Shown: one piece after another, positions 31,855 through 43,493 of the stretch | Layout: each line of letters begins with the position of its first letter | How positions within the stretch are numbered: the first letter of the stretch is position 1 | NCBI GenBank assembly: GCA_964020085.1 | Contig: OZ026603.1 | Location: 25,009,181 to 25,073,180, forward strand | Length of the DNA: 64,000 bases | Reading direction: 5' to 3' | Source of the DNA: Micromussa lordhowensis | Lineage: Eukaryota > Cnidaria > Anthozoa > Scleractinia > Lobophylliidae | The notes under the pieces: model-generated | Told to the model about the DNA's origin: nothing | Databases searched by the model: none | Seen by the model: only the letters and a program-made list of their open reading frames with translations | Program-made: the position numbers and the translations under genes

Positions 31855-34333
31855 GTTCCTTCGTTCCTTCGTTCTTTCGTTCCTTCGTTCTTGCGTTCCT
31901 TCGTTCCTTCGTTCTTGCGTTCCTGCGTTCCTGCGTTCCTGCGTTCCTGCGTTCCTGCGTTCCTGCGTTCCTGCGTTCCTGCGTTCCTGCGTTTTCTTCG
32001 CTCCTTCGTTCCTTCGTTCCTTCGTTCCTTCGTTCCTTCGTTCCTTCGTTCCTTCGTTCCTTCGTTCCTTCGTTCCTTCGTTCCTTCGTTCCTTCGTTCC
32101 TTCGTTCCTTCGTTCCCTCGTTCCCTCGTTCCCTCGTTCCCTCGTTCCCTCGTTCTCTCGTTCTCTCGTTCCTTCGTTCCTTCGTTCCTTCGTTCCTTCG
32201 TTCCTTCGCTCCTTCGTTCCTTCGTTCCTTCGTTCCTTCGTTCCTTCGTTCCTTCGTTCCTTCGTTCCTTCGTTCCTTCGTTCCTTCGTTCCTTTGTTCC
32301 TTCGTTCCTTTGTTCCTTTGTTCCTTCGTTCCTTCGTTCCTTCGTTTCTTCGTTCCCTCGTTCCCTCGTTCCTTGGTTCCTTGGTTCCTTCGTTCCTTCG
32401 TTCCTTCGTTCCTTCGTTCCTTCGTTCCTTCGTTCCTTCGTTCCTTCGTTCCTTCGTTCCTTCGTTTCTTCGTTCCTTCGTTCCTTCGTTCCTTCGTTCC
32501 TTCGTTCCTTCGTTCCTTCGTTCCTTCGTTCCTTCGTTCCTTCGTTCCTTCGTTCCTTCGTTCCTTCGTTCCTTCGTTCCTTCGTTCCTTCGTTCCTTCG
32601 TTCCTTCGTTCCTTCGTTCCTTCGTTCCTTCGTTCCTTCGTTCCTTCGTTCCTTCGTTCCTTCGTTCCTTCGTTCCCTCGTTCCCTCGTTCCCTCGTTCC
32701 CTCGTTCCCTCGTTCCCTCGTTCCCTCGTTCTCTCGTTCTCTCGTTCCTTCGTTCCTTCGTTCCTTCGTTCCTTCGTTCCTTCGTTCCTTCGTTCCTTCG
32801 TTCCTTCGTTCCTTCGTTCCTTCGTTCCTTCGTTCCTTCGTTCCTTCGTTCCTTCGTTCCTTCGTTCCTTCGTTCCTTCGTTCCTTCGTTCCTTCGTTCC
32901 TTTGTTCCTTCGTTCCTTTGTTCCTTTGTTCCTACGTTCCTTCGTTCCTTCGTTTCTTCGTTCCCTCGTTCCTTCGTTCCTTCGTTCCTTCGTTCCTTCG
33001 TTCCTTCGTTCCTTCGTTCCTTCGTTCCTTCGTTTCTTCGTTCCTTCGTTCCTTCGTTCCTTCGTTCCTTCGTTCCTTCGTTCCTTCGTTCCTTCGTTCC
33101 TTCGTTCCTTCGTTCCTTCGTTCCTTCGTTCCTTCGTTCCTTCGTTCCTTCGTTCCTTCGTTCCTTCGTTCCTTCGTTCCTTCGTTCCTTCGTTCCTTCG
33201 TTCCTTCGTTCCTTCGTTCCTTCGTTCCTTCGTGCCTTCGTGCCTTCGTGCCTTCGTGCCTTCGTGCCTTCGTGCCTTCGTGCCTTCGTGCCTTCGTTCC
33301 TTCGTGCCTTCGTTCCTTCGTTTCTTCGTTCCTTCGTTCCTTCGTTCCTTCGTTCCTTCGTTCCTTCGTTCCTTCGTTCCTTCGTTCCTTCGTTCCTTCG
33401 TTCCTTCGTTCCTTCGTTCCTTCGTTCCTTCGTTCCTTCGTTCCTTCGTTCCTTCGTTCCTTCGTTCCTTCGTTCCTTCGTTCCTTCGTTCCTTCGTTCC
33501 TTCGTTCCTTCGTTCCTTCGTTCCTTCGTTCCTTCGTTCCTTCGTTCCTTCGTTCCTTCGTTCCTTCGTTCCTTCGTTCCTTCGTTCCTTCGTTCCTTCG
33601 TTCCTTCGTTCCTTCGTTCCTTCGTTCCTTCGTTCCTTCGTTCCTTCGTTCCTTCGTTCCTTCGTTCCTTCGTTCCTTCGTTCCTTCGTTCCTTCGTTCC
33701 TTCGTTCCTTCGTTCCTTCGTTCCTTCGTTCCTTCGTTCCTTCGTTCCTTCGTTCCTTCGTTCCTTCGTTCCTTCGTTCCTTCGTTCCTTCGTTCCTTCG
33801 TTCCTTCGTTCCTTCGTTCCTTCGTTCCTTCGTTCCTTCGTTCCTTCGTTCCTTCGTTCCTTCGTTCCTTCGTTCCTTCGTTCCTTCGTTCCTTCGTTCC
33901 TTCGTTCCTTCGTTCCTTCGTTCCTTCGTTCCTTCGTTCCTTCGTTCCTTCGTTCCTTCGTTCCTTCGTTCCTTCGTTCCTTCGTTCCTTCGTTCCTTCG
34001 TTCCTTCGTTCCTTCGTTCCTTCGTTCCTTCGTTCCTTCGTTCCTTCGTTCCTTCGTTCCTTCGTTCCTTCGTTCCTTCGTTCCTTCGTTCCTTCGTTCC
34101 TTCGTTCCTTCGTTCCTTCGTTCCTTCGTTCCTTCGTTCCTTCGTTCCTTCGTTCCTTCGTTCCTTCGTTCCTTCGTTCCTTCGTTCCTTCGTTCCTTCG
34201 TTCCTTCGTTCCTTCGTTCCTTCGTTCCTTCGTTCCTTCGTTCCTTCGTTCCTTCGTTCCTTCGTTCCTTCGTTCCTTCGTTCCTTCGTTCTTTCGTTCC
34301 TTCGTTCCTTCGTTCCTTCGTTCCTTCGTTCCT
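31855..34333. repeat. Octamer array 3, 2.5 kb with higher-order structure
   Basis: About 310 units of GTTCCTTC with blocks of variants: GTTCCTGC (31,916-31,992), GTTCCCTC (32,111-32,170 and 32,671-32,743), TTTG-containing units (32,293/32,309/32,317 and 32,901/32,917/32,925), and GTGCCTTC (33,233-33,310). Blocks recur 576-608 bp apart, so part of the array was itself duplicated. The right flank equals the module boundary, but the left flank is the intron after the gene B stalk exon (compare 9,835-9,925). Very long open frames across it are artefacts. Confidence 0.97.
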
Positions 34334-34604
34334 AGAAATTACTCATGCGGGAGCGGGCCCCAAACCGATCAAAATAGCGAGTCGCTTAGGTTTTAGAACT
34401 GGAAACAAAGCGCTTTCTCGCAAAACAAATGATGCGAGTGCTTGTGCAGTGGAGAGTGAAAAAGAAAAACAAACAAACAATAATAAAAAACGATCCAACA
34501 TCTAAAATATCCATGATTGAGTGATTTCCATAAAAAAAAAAAAAAAAAAACACTTGTCGAAGCTCGCTCTCCGAATTATCTTAGCCTGCAGCATTTGTAA
34601 ACAA

Positions 34605-34754
34605 TAGCCCAATTTCGATATATTAAAATTCCGCCTAAAACAATAGACCTCAGCACGAGGCTCGTGGGAATAAACCCCACAAACTCTGTCGTTATTCCCA
34701 CGAGCCTCGTGCTGAGGTCTATTGTTTTAGGCTGAATTTTAATATATCGAAATT
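34605..34754. repeat. Hairpin MITE, second copy of the 12.3-kb family
   Basis: The ends TAGCCCAATTTCGATATATT and AATATATCGAAATT enclose the same arms as the copy at 12,304. Modules B (22,195) and D (about 50,660) have the uninterrupted sequence TTGTAAACCAATCAGCGGTTG, so this insertion is specific to module C. Confidence 0.85.
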
Positions 34755-36335
34755 CAGCGGTTGATTGTGAGTTCTTTATGAATAGTTAATCAGTTGCAGG
34801 TTGGCGAAGTGGTAAGATTTCAGTTTTGGCGCAAGAATTTTAGATGCGGTAATCTGAAGGTCGTCGGCTCGAATCCTGGTGTGGTATTTTCGTTTTCTTT
34901 CCAGATATTTAACGTGTACTTTGCGTTTGCATAAGCAGTGAATTATAAAATTGTTCCAGTCTTAATAGCAACGTAATAGGTTAAGGAAATGAGCCAATAT
35001 GGAGATTTGAAATAATTTGCAGAATGATACTTCTGCACACCGTTTCTTGATCAAAACTTTCTTCCTTAGGCCTGCGCACAACTTCCTTTCACGCTTTCAT
35101 GACGCTAATCGCAACCTTGCAAGCATGTTCCTGTGAATTTTGCGTTCTTAGCATGGAAATACAGGATTTACAAGAGTTGCCGAAAAAAAAAATCGTATAG
35201 AGCAGCGCTCAGTTAGAAACTCTGTTCTAAGTATTTTCGTCATAACCTCGATTGTAGGTAAGAAATATTTCTCTTAAACTTGAGTTTACAGGTAATTAAG
35301 CCTTTAAGAGTGGCGTGCAGTTATTTGTTTCAAATATCCGCTTAATGATGAAGGGGATGATGTTTAGACATCGCAAAATGAGGGGACAGAGAGGGAGGCT
35401 CATGGTACAGCCCTTGGAATATGTCATGTCCACGAAAGTTATTTTTTTTTTCTAGCGGAATTCGGTCTTCCTGCAACACCCATGTCAAAATCGTGTTACC
35501 CTGAAATTATAATTATCTTTGTGTGTTCCCTTGTTCGTTTTTATCGTCGTTTTTTAAGTAGCCGGCCTGCGTCGCAGACGCTATCTACCACGGTTTACTT
35601 TAGGGGAGGGCTGTCTCGAGACCATATAAATGGGGCTTAAGTCTCTCGTCCTTACTAATAAGTTCAAACTACGTTTTCAGCTGTTATTCATTTTTCTTTC
35701 GCAGTATATAATTTTTTTAAGGGCAGATCAGATGGCTCACAACTGTGAAGCACATCCCGTTTCATTTTATCGCTGATAAATTAAAATTCAGTTTGAATTA
35801 TAAGCATGACTTACGGACTACACAATGCCCGTCCTTTTAAAAGCTACCTCACCAGCTTCATTGGCTTAGCTGAGCATGAAACAACAACATAGAGGATAGC
35901 CGCAAAACTTTGGGTCAAGTTATTTGAGATGTTACGTATGTATTATGTTTCTCTTGTTGATTTGACTTCCTGTGTATCTCTGAGATGCCACACTGCTGAT
36001 ATCGTGCGAGTTTTTTTTATTTCTTTTCCCCTGTTATCAATAGTTATATCTTAAATGGCTTGTTCAATTACGATTCTTCAAGATAACATCTTCTTAAATT
36101 ATTTTGAATGATAGCCATTTTGAGGTCATCCTCTTTGGCGCACGCCAATTTTTGTGTAGCGTTTTCCCTTTGTTTTGTTTTTATGCTGCACATATTTTTA
36201 AGCGTTTCGGTTTTGCAGTAGCAGTTGCGTTTTGGCGCTAATGTTGGTAAACAGCTTCCTGAGTGGCTGAAGCGCTACCTTAAAGTTGAACCTGACACGA
36301 TTCTTTCCTTAATTTGCCACAAACTTTTTTGGGGG
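34755..36335. other. Module C 5' intergenic segment
   Basis: Holds the tRNA-like sequence (34,802-34,876), then DNA paralogous to the upstream regions of modules A, B and D. No gene is seen. Confidence 0.55.
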
Positions 36336-36414
36336 ATAAAGAGAAGAATACCAATTACGTTCACGACAGTTGTTCTTGCCCTGCTTTTCAGTTTAGCAAA
36401 AAAAAGAAATGCTG
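36336..36414 (+). pseudogene. Gene C exon 1: signal peptide without start codon
   Basis: Same length (79 nt), same GTGAGT donor and phase as gene A exon 1, reading KRRIPITFTTVVLALLFSLA then KKRNA after the first codon. That first codon is ATA where A, B and D have ATG. No in-frame ATG is found in the open stretch upstream (from 36,225, where the frame opens with TTG). Unless transcription starts elsewhere, gene C cannot begin as its paralogues do. Confidence 0.75.
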
Positions 36415-37564
36415 GTGAGTCAATATTTCCTGCTAAAGCGGTGTGTTCACAAAAAAAGCCGAAAAATAATTCAAGTAAGCATGTTTCTAGGAAGTTTGTT
36501 TCGCCGAAACATGTTTGTTATTGTTTTGTTCATAACAGAGGTCGGTTGCAAACACGTTTCATGCGTGGTTGTGAATTGCGATGCTGTTCGCTTGTACATG
36601 TGGCCGTTGTTCTCCCAAATACTCTGCTTTCTACCCATCGCCGATAATTGCCGTTGTATTTCTTCATGGGCCCATATTCCAACTAGCCATTTGTCCTTAT
36701 AATAGCCCCAATTTTGGTTCAATCTTGTGGGCACTCGCCTCCTCTCCGCATCTATCCGCCATTTTGAACGTGTTTGGTCTGATCATAATTCTATTGAAAC
36801 TACCTCGCGAGGTTGATTCAATCATGCTCACAATAATCATGGTTTAAATACGATTCGCGCAATGCACTGTCTGATATGAACACTTGTCATAAGGAAACAT
36901 GTTTCGTTTGTGATCAGACTAATCGTGTTTCGGCCTAGTGTGAACACAGCTTAATTTAATAAATTATGTATTTCACTTTTCTTGGGGAGCCCAATGTCAC
37001 TTCGGTGGCAATGAAATGTCTACAATTCTGTAGGTGATAGCAGATATGTTTGTTTGAAAGCGAAACAATTGGACCAAAATAAAATGACTCAGAAGCAGTG
37101 ACAAGAAATATTTTGTAATAGTTTCCAATAGACAAAAACGACTTAAATTGGGGTGTACTTTCAATTTCTCGACCCCGGCCTAACCCCTATACAGACCGGG
37201 GCTTTTTCTCTTATTTCTACACTTTTCGAATTCCCGCGTCCCCCTACCTCTCGTAACTTCAACAAGATCGAAGCTTCATAATGAAGCTTACAGGGTATGC
37301 TGACTCGTCAAAAAGTACTTCCTTTGACATCAATAACACGATATCCAAACACATGCCATCTGGGATCCACTGTCGTCAAAAAACCACCAGAAATAACTGA
37401 AGGTATTTAAAAAAAAAATAATAAAACGATGTTAAAATCTCTGAAAGAGGGAAAAGTAACTACACGTTACGGTTGCAACTGATGTCAGCGTTAGTGTATC
37501 GAGAAAAGTAAGAGAGTAGCCAAAATATGGTTAGGTAATTCCATTTCTGATTTCATTCAATTAG

Positions 37565-37996
37565 GTAAGGGAAAACAGCACTTCGTATTTGGTAATTCGA
37601 TTTCCACATTTCATGGCAACTCTGGTTCTCGTAATTGGGAAGAAAGCAACCAACACTGCAAAAAGACTGGAAGTAAACTAGTTTCTATTGAAAGTAAAAA
37701 GGAATGGGAATTCTTGAAAAACACGACCCAAAGTATGACAACTGGTGAATATTTCATCGGCCTGAAGAAAGATAGCGAGTCTGAAGAATGGAGATGGATA
37801 AGCGATAACAGTAAAGTAGACACCATCAAAGGCAAAGGGACGTTTCCCTGGGCTAGAGGCGAACCCAGTGGTGATGGAAATTGTGCGGTTATGTATAAGG
37901 ACTACGCGGGAAACATTGGAAAGTATAACGACTTGAATTGTGCACACCAAAAGGCCCATATTTGCGAGAGCTCCGCTGACAGCACTGGCCAAGAGG
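37565..37996 (+). CDS. Gene C exon 2: C-type lectin domain
   Basis: A 432-nt intact exon (CAATTAG / GTATGT, phase 1 both ends). Landmarks: HFVFGNSISTFHGNSGSRNW, SNQHCKKTGSKLVSIES, EYFIGLKKD, EEWRWISD, FPWARGEPSGDGNCAVM, KYNDLNC and AHICES. It is two residues longer than the gene A domain (GKGTFPW). The four cysteines are present; the sugar-site triplet is EPS. The open frame is undamaged although the gene has lost its start codon and has a frameshifted membrane exon. Confidence 0.85.
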
Positions 37997-38368
37997 GTAT
38001 GTTACACAAGTTATTCTTTTTCATTTGAATTACTGAGAGTTGTTTTCAAATAGAAAAATCAAGACACATCAAATTCAGATACGGATTGCAGTATATTGAA
38101 GTTTATAATAAAGCAGCGTTTAATATCCCAGCTGACAGTAGCACTTGAAAACGGAGACCACTGAATGTAGAAAAGTAATCGTTGCTGGTGGGTTTCCTCA
38201 GGTTTCCCAGTCTGTGTCACAAGTGCCCTCTCCGAAAGAAAAAAAATCAGAAAACCAGAAGTTGGTACCCGAAATTGCGGTCTGAGCGACTTTTAATTTT
38301 GTTGTAGAAACTCTCACGTTTCCGAAAACTTGTTAAGACACTTGTTATGTTACTACGGAGACAATAGA

Positions 38369-38526
38369 TCATTTCCGATATATTAAATTCTAACATAGCT
38401 CCGAGGCTTGGGAGAATAAAGCAAAATACATAAATTATTCATCCCTCAACCTCGATGTGATTTCTTTTGTTTTAATTTATTCTCTAAGCCTCGGAGCCAA
38501 GTTAGAATTTTAATATATCGGAAATG
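38369..38526. repeat. Hairpin MITE, paralogue of the 8.4-kb copy
   Basis: Same termini (CATTTCCGATATATTAAATT ... ATATATCGGAAATGG) and arms as 8,423-8,577, with small indels. Inserted before modules A and C separated. Confidence 0.8.
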
Positions 38527-38627
38527 GTCTATTCTTCTAAAGGAGATGTAAATTAAGTCTTCTTGATTTAAAATCCCCGCTGCAGGACATTTCATAAATT
38601 TCATTGTTTTTGTCAGTTGAAGTTCTT

Positions 38628-38925
38628 TTTTTTTGTTTGTTTGTTTGTTTGTTTTTTTTTTATTTTAACTCCAGTATTACAATATACATTACACCAAGTG
38701 TTACTTGCGTACATTAGGAAAATGAATAAAATAAAGTAATTAATTAATTCACAGCACACATTAACTACAAAATAAATCAAGCAGGATAAGAGAAAAACAA
38801 AAACAAAACAAACAAACAAACAAACGAGGGAACAAAGGAAGAATGAAACCAAATAAACAACAGCAAGCCAACTGAAGAACTAAATGCATGGTGATGGGGG
38901 AGTAGGAACGGTTTCTGATCCTAAT
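38628..38925 (-). mobile_element. Retroposed sequence with 15-bp target duplication
   Basis: TCAGTTGAAGTTCTT occurs on both sides (38,613-38,627 and 38,926-38,940), and only once at the paralogous place in modules A, B and D (about 8,658 and 26,790). The insert begins with a T-rich (TTTG)n tract, so on the minus strand it ends in an A-rich (CAAA)n tail. No coding capacity or polymerase III box is evident; it is probably a LINE 3' piece or a SINE mobilised by a LINE. Confidence 0.85.
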
Positions 38926-39628
38926 TCAGTTGAAGTTCTTGTAAATTGGAATTATTAACAGCTCGTTTTGTGCCATATTGGTTTCGCCGACAATTTCAAC
39001 CGTACTTTTCAATGCTGCCAAGCTGAATTTTGTAAATTTCTTCGTTTTACCAAGGAAAGCTACTTCATATACTGCTTAAAATTTGATTCTGACGTGCGTA
39101 TCCCGAGTTTGGAGAGCCAATTAGAATGCATGAAAAAAATCTACCACTGGTTTGGTAATTACAGAGCATGATGCATTAGAATGTTTCTTTCTTTTACTCA
39201 AGTGGCAGTCTCGACCTCTTTCAGACAATAAATTGGAGGAACAAACTTTGTTGGAGTGTAATAAGTGTTACATTCTGTTACATTTACATTCTGCGCGAAT
39301 AGTCAGGGCATTTTGAGTTATTTTGGCCATGTACAAAATCATCTTGAAATTGAAGGAAACTTGAAAATATTAGTTTACCAAGGTGGAAAAACACTAAAGA
39401 CATGGATGGTTAAGGATGGAAAGATTAAAACGTACTATAAGCGACAAACTTGAAAACGTTAGGGTCAACTTTTCGAGATACGTTAATTGTAGAGTGGAAT
39501 AGAGAGTACATGGACTATAAAAAAGCCCACGTGTCAAGTCTACTACAATTAGGTTAATTAGTTTGCTTTTAGTTAAACAGTGGCTGGTTGGCTTAAATTT
39601 AATCTGGACATGTGATTGTGTTTTTTAG

Positions 39629-39718
39629 TAACAACAGTCAGGCAGACGTCCTCGGCAGTGACTTCAGCAGCACGTTCAACAACGTCCTACAGTCCATCGA
39701 CAGAAGCACCATCAAAAC
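39629..39718 (+). CDS. Gene C stalk exon
   Basis: A 90-nt exon, phase 1 both ends (TTTTTTAG / GTAAAA), reading VTTVRQTSSAVTSAARSTTS then YSPSTEAPSK. The substitutions relative to A and B keep the Ser/Thr/Ala character. Confidence 0.65.
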
Positions 39719-40054
39719 GTAAAAAATAGTTTCAACTATTCTCTTCGTTCGAGTAACTCATGCAAAACGAGTAAAGATTTGCTATCAAATATAGAATATT
39801 TGAAAAGAATCAAGTTTGAATAGCAAGAAACGCATTTTTGGATTACGGGTTCTTTTTGACTTAATTGCCTTTGCTTTAAGGTTTGATTGTTTTGTTCAGT
39901 AAGTTTGTTTTAGTTTTTCTTATTCTTAAGATATTATACCTACACTTCATATCAATATTACTACCAGAGGTAAAAATGTAAAAGAATCAGGCGTTGTGGT
40001 TTAGAATTATTACAAGAGGTTATCAAGGTGAGTGCCTTGATAATCTCTTGACTT

Positions 40055-40229
40055 CGATCAATGGAAAAGCACTAATTATAGATAAATGGCAACTGAGATG
40101 GTAAGCCTAACAACAATGATTTGTACGTTCTAATGGCCCAGGAATGGCCACCTGGACAATGAACGGATCCTTCAACAACATCAAGGGAAACGTTCACAGG
40201 GGATAGCTAGATTTGTGAGGATCACACAG
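40055..40229 (+). pseudogene. Remnant of the second C-type lectin exon in module C
   Basis: Aligns with 13,415-13,581. Recognisable pieces are WKSTNYR, WTMNGSFNNIKGNVHRG and a donor CACAG/GTATAA, broken by stops. The 5' half of the exon is missing; a short hairpin (40,017-40,050) sits at the breakpoint. Confidence 0.6.
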
Positions 40230-41740
40230 GTATAAATATGCCGTGAATAGGTCTCCCCCTGTAACCTCTCTCCTAGTCTGTTCACAGACCAGGGGAAAAA
40301 AATAAGCGATCGAAATAAACGTGATCTTTATACGTGTGGTGTTTGGGTCGAGTTTGTCGACCCCGTTGCTGATTTGTGTCCGACAAATCAACTTCTGTAC
40401 CAAAAAGTTCAATCTGATACTGCCTAATGACCTTTGAATTCAAGATATGAAGAAATCGCTGTGATGACAGATACCAGCCCTAAAATATATTTTAGCAAGA
40501 TCCTCTCCTCCTCGTACAGCAAATAAAATCTCCTCCTCGTGTTCGTGGTTGCAAGAGTTACCCATGTAGCATTGCCTTGCGAGCTGACTGAAAAATTAAC
40601 CGGGACCACCGTGCGCGCCTACTTTCTTCAAATCGGGATTGATTCGTATACTACACCAATATTTCACACATTCTTTATACGTATACGCGGGGGAGACTAT
40701 AATGCCTCCTCGGGTTTTGGCCTCTGGGCCAAAACCCTGCGGGGGCAATGAATTGACTTCAGGCAGCTAAAAAACTAGTGAAACTTAGTACATGGTGAAA
40801 TTTTTAGCTCTTTGAGTGTTATATTCAAGGAGAAATTGTCTTTCAAAAACTGCAAAATGTCTGGGTGGCAAAAGCGCTAATGAGCTCATACATTCTTTGT
40901 TAAATTTTGAGTTTTTAAACACGTGTTGCACAAAAAGTATTCAATACATCAGGCTCATATTCAATGGCAGAGTTAATCGTACTATGACCTTTCAATATTC
41001 AGAACTGATTCATTTGTAGCTCCATCAGAAACTGAATTGCTTATGCTAATGAGGCACATATTGTAAACAAGGATTCCCCTATTCACTCGATGCGCGGCTA
41101 GTTACTGCTAGGACTTGCAAGCAAAATGCAGAAATACAGTGCTCGTACAATTAATTGCGAAAACTAGAAAGAGAAGACTCTTATTTCATAGGGCTATGTA
41201 AACAGCTTTTTTTTTTCACAGAGCTCTGAAAACAGCTTTTGGTCTAATAAGCATGCATTACCGTCGTTTTGTTAGCGAACAACAATGGAGAAGCAGTCTT
41301 GAGCAGCGGTCTTCATGTCAGCAATGACTTTCTATAGTTCGCCTTTCCCGGTCGCGAAATTATCTTTGAACAGCGCATGCTCGTCAGGGGGGGGAGTAGC
41401 ATTTGACAGATGGGGGGAGTATGTATTTTTATGACATATGCCCAGTCCATCACATTTAAATCAATTATTCTGTAATTTGCATAATTTATGAATTGAGTTC
41501 AGCACGCGTGTCTAGAGCGGCGTTTGCTGAAACGACGAGCCACTGTCGCATTATCCGACTTGGCAAGTCGAACCTATGCTAGAGTTGAACCAACTAATTT
41601 CAGTCGAATTTAATTGCAGCAAACGTCGCACCATTCATGCGCCTATTTCAAAATAAATAGGATCGACGAATTAAATTCGACTTAAATTCGACGTTTGCCC
41701 TACATGTAGGCCTAAGGATGCCAGATTTGCTTGATCTATG
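40230..41740. other. Module C intron, not shared with module A
   Basis: No exon. No equivalent of the module A second stalk exon (14,579-14,686) was found here. Short unsupported open frames only. It contains a G-rich stretch near 41,390-41,420. Confidence 0.5.
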
Positions 41741-41929
41741 GGCTGCTCATAACTTGAGTTATGAAATATTATATCTAAGGGGCGCTGCCCAAAGTAATTG
41801 GGCTCAGAAGACATGATGTCTTCTGAGCCCAATTACTTTCGATCAATTCAGGCTCAAAGTTAAACGTACAGAGTGGTGTTCGCTTGACTGGATGCCAAAA
41901 TTGTTCGTTTGATGTGGTTTTGTATTGCC

Positions 41930-42235
41930 GGTTTTCACATGACGTCACTAAAATTCAAATTACAAAACTACTAATCCTCCTGATATTTTACTTTCATGAT
42001 GTATAAGAGCAGCTGAAAACTAATAACCATAAACATTTTTGCTCAGAATGGGTTCTTGGTTTTGTGATAGACCACGCTTCAATTTCTCAAGCTTTTGCGT
42101 GACGCGACATTTACATGACGGCCGTGTTGGTTAAAAAGGTGGCTTATTTCAGGACTTATTTCAGGGAACTTGGCTATCTGAACAGTTCTTGTATTGGAAA
42201 AAAGTATTATTTTAATGTTTTTTAGTTCCTCGAGA

Positions 42236-42276
<41 letters not shown>

Positions 42277-42316
42277 CTCTGTTGGTTTCCGGCGACCATG
42301 TTGGTGCCCATCCGGA

Positions 42317-42352
<36 letters not shown>

Positions 42353-42400
42353 TAATCTGGATAAAAAGTTTCTCCGCATATCTTGCATAAGAAAAATTAT

Positions 42401-42433
<33 letters not shown>

Positions 42434-42522
42434 CTTACAGTCTTTCGTTTCTCAGATTCTGGACATAATCTATTGAACAGTTTTGATTTTTAGATTGAAT
42501 GGCGTGACACTGAAAACCAGCA
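41930..42522. mobile_element. MITE with GGTTTTCA termini and an internal perfect palindrome
   Basis: The left end TTGCCGGTTTTCACATGACG is mirrored at the right by the complement of TTGCTGGTTTTCAGTGTCAC. Short ATTG repeats flank it. The module A empty site is 15,372-15,392 (TGTATTGATACCCGAGG). Inside, 42,296-42,331 is a perfect 36-bp palindrome centred on TCCGGA. Confidence 0.75.
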
Positions 42523-42808
42523 ATTGCTAGCCGAGGCGATTAGCTTAAGAACTTGCGCCACTTTTTTCATCCAATCAGAAGTAAAACTAGAAACAATCCT
42601 AAATCGCTGGCACACATTTACCCGCGCTTCGTGTCAGCTATATGTATTTGCTTTGAGTACTGCTTGGTTCACTAGATTGTCTGTTTTCTTTGTTGCCAGG
42701 CCAAAGTAATGACTTTGGTTCAACGACACTCGATTAAAACTGCTGTTTCTTGCTTTAAACCTCAGTAAAGAATATCTATATATATAAGTAACTTTTGTCA
42801 CCTATTAG

Positions 42809-42963
42809 ATCCCACCAGAGACCCGGAAGGAGGGACGCAGGCTTATGACAATGATAAGTACTCCTCAGTAGTGATGACTCTTGCGTCGTTAGTAGGAGTG
42901 CTGTCTGCTGCGTTGCTCGTTTTGGAGTATGTTTCGTATCTTGGCGAACGAAACAGCGAAAAG
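42809..42963 (+). pseudogene. Gene C transmembrane exon with -1 frameshift
   Basis: 155 nt against 156 in gene A. The helix reads SSVVMTLASLVGVLSAALLV, then one T is missing in the TTTT run near 42,919-42,923. The stop-transfer therefore changes to LEYVSYLGERNSEK, and all downstream exons are out of frame. Splice sites are intact. It could be a sequencing error in a homopolymer, but the missing start codon in the same gene supports decay. Confidence 0.75.
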
Positions 42964-43468
42964 GTAATTTACTGTCTAACCTATATGACATGTCAGCAGG
43001 ATGCTCCTGATTTTGGTTATATTTAGAGAACGTTTTATTTCTATATTTAGTCCCTGATGAATCTTAAAGAGTAAGTAATCTTGTTACTAGCTCGCGATAT
43101 ATTTTTTTGCACGTATAGTAGTCAAAATTTGTTGTTGTCACGTTCATAAAGCTGGTTCACTCCTTTCTTAACTAGTATCACCCCTCCATGGAGTCTTGAT
43201 TTTAAGTTTGATGTCGTTAAATATTTTTATCATTATGTTTTCTTTCATTGTAGGTTTGATTTCTGTCTTTAATTGGATATTCTTCTTTGTTACTAATCAT
43301 ATATATCCTTCGGAACCGATGATAAAAAACAATGTACAAAACTCGAGGGGTGAAGGGAAGGGAACGCCCTAATCGCACTTTAAAAGTGAAGAACTGGGAT
43401 GCTTTTTTCTGTTACGACTGTCATTTTTAATAGAGCTATTTTCTAATTGCTCATTATGTTTGTACTAG

Positions 43469-43493
43469 ATACAAGAAAGGCAGCTAGTACAGG
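43469..43493 (+). CDS. Gene C cytoplasmic microexon
   Basis: 25 nt with TACTAG / GTAGGT borders, reading DTRKAAST in the ancestral frame. Length and phase equal the gene A microexon. Confidence 0.5.

Noticed and set aside
31891..34505. Open frames of 700-814 residues across the octamer arrays (also at 21.5, 23.2 and 49.3 kb)
   Set aside because: An 8-bp unit without stops gives the same FVPSFLRS or RNEGTKER peptide in every frame of a strand; there is no start context, splice support or domain.
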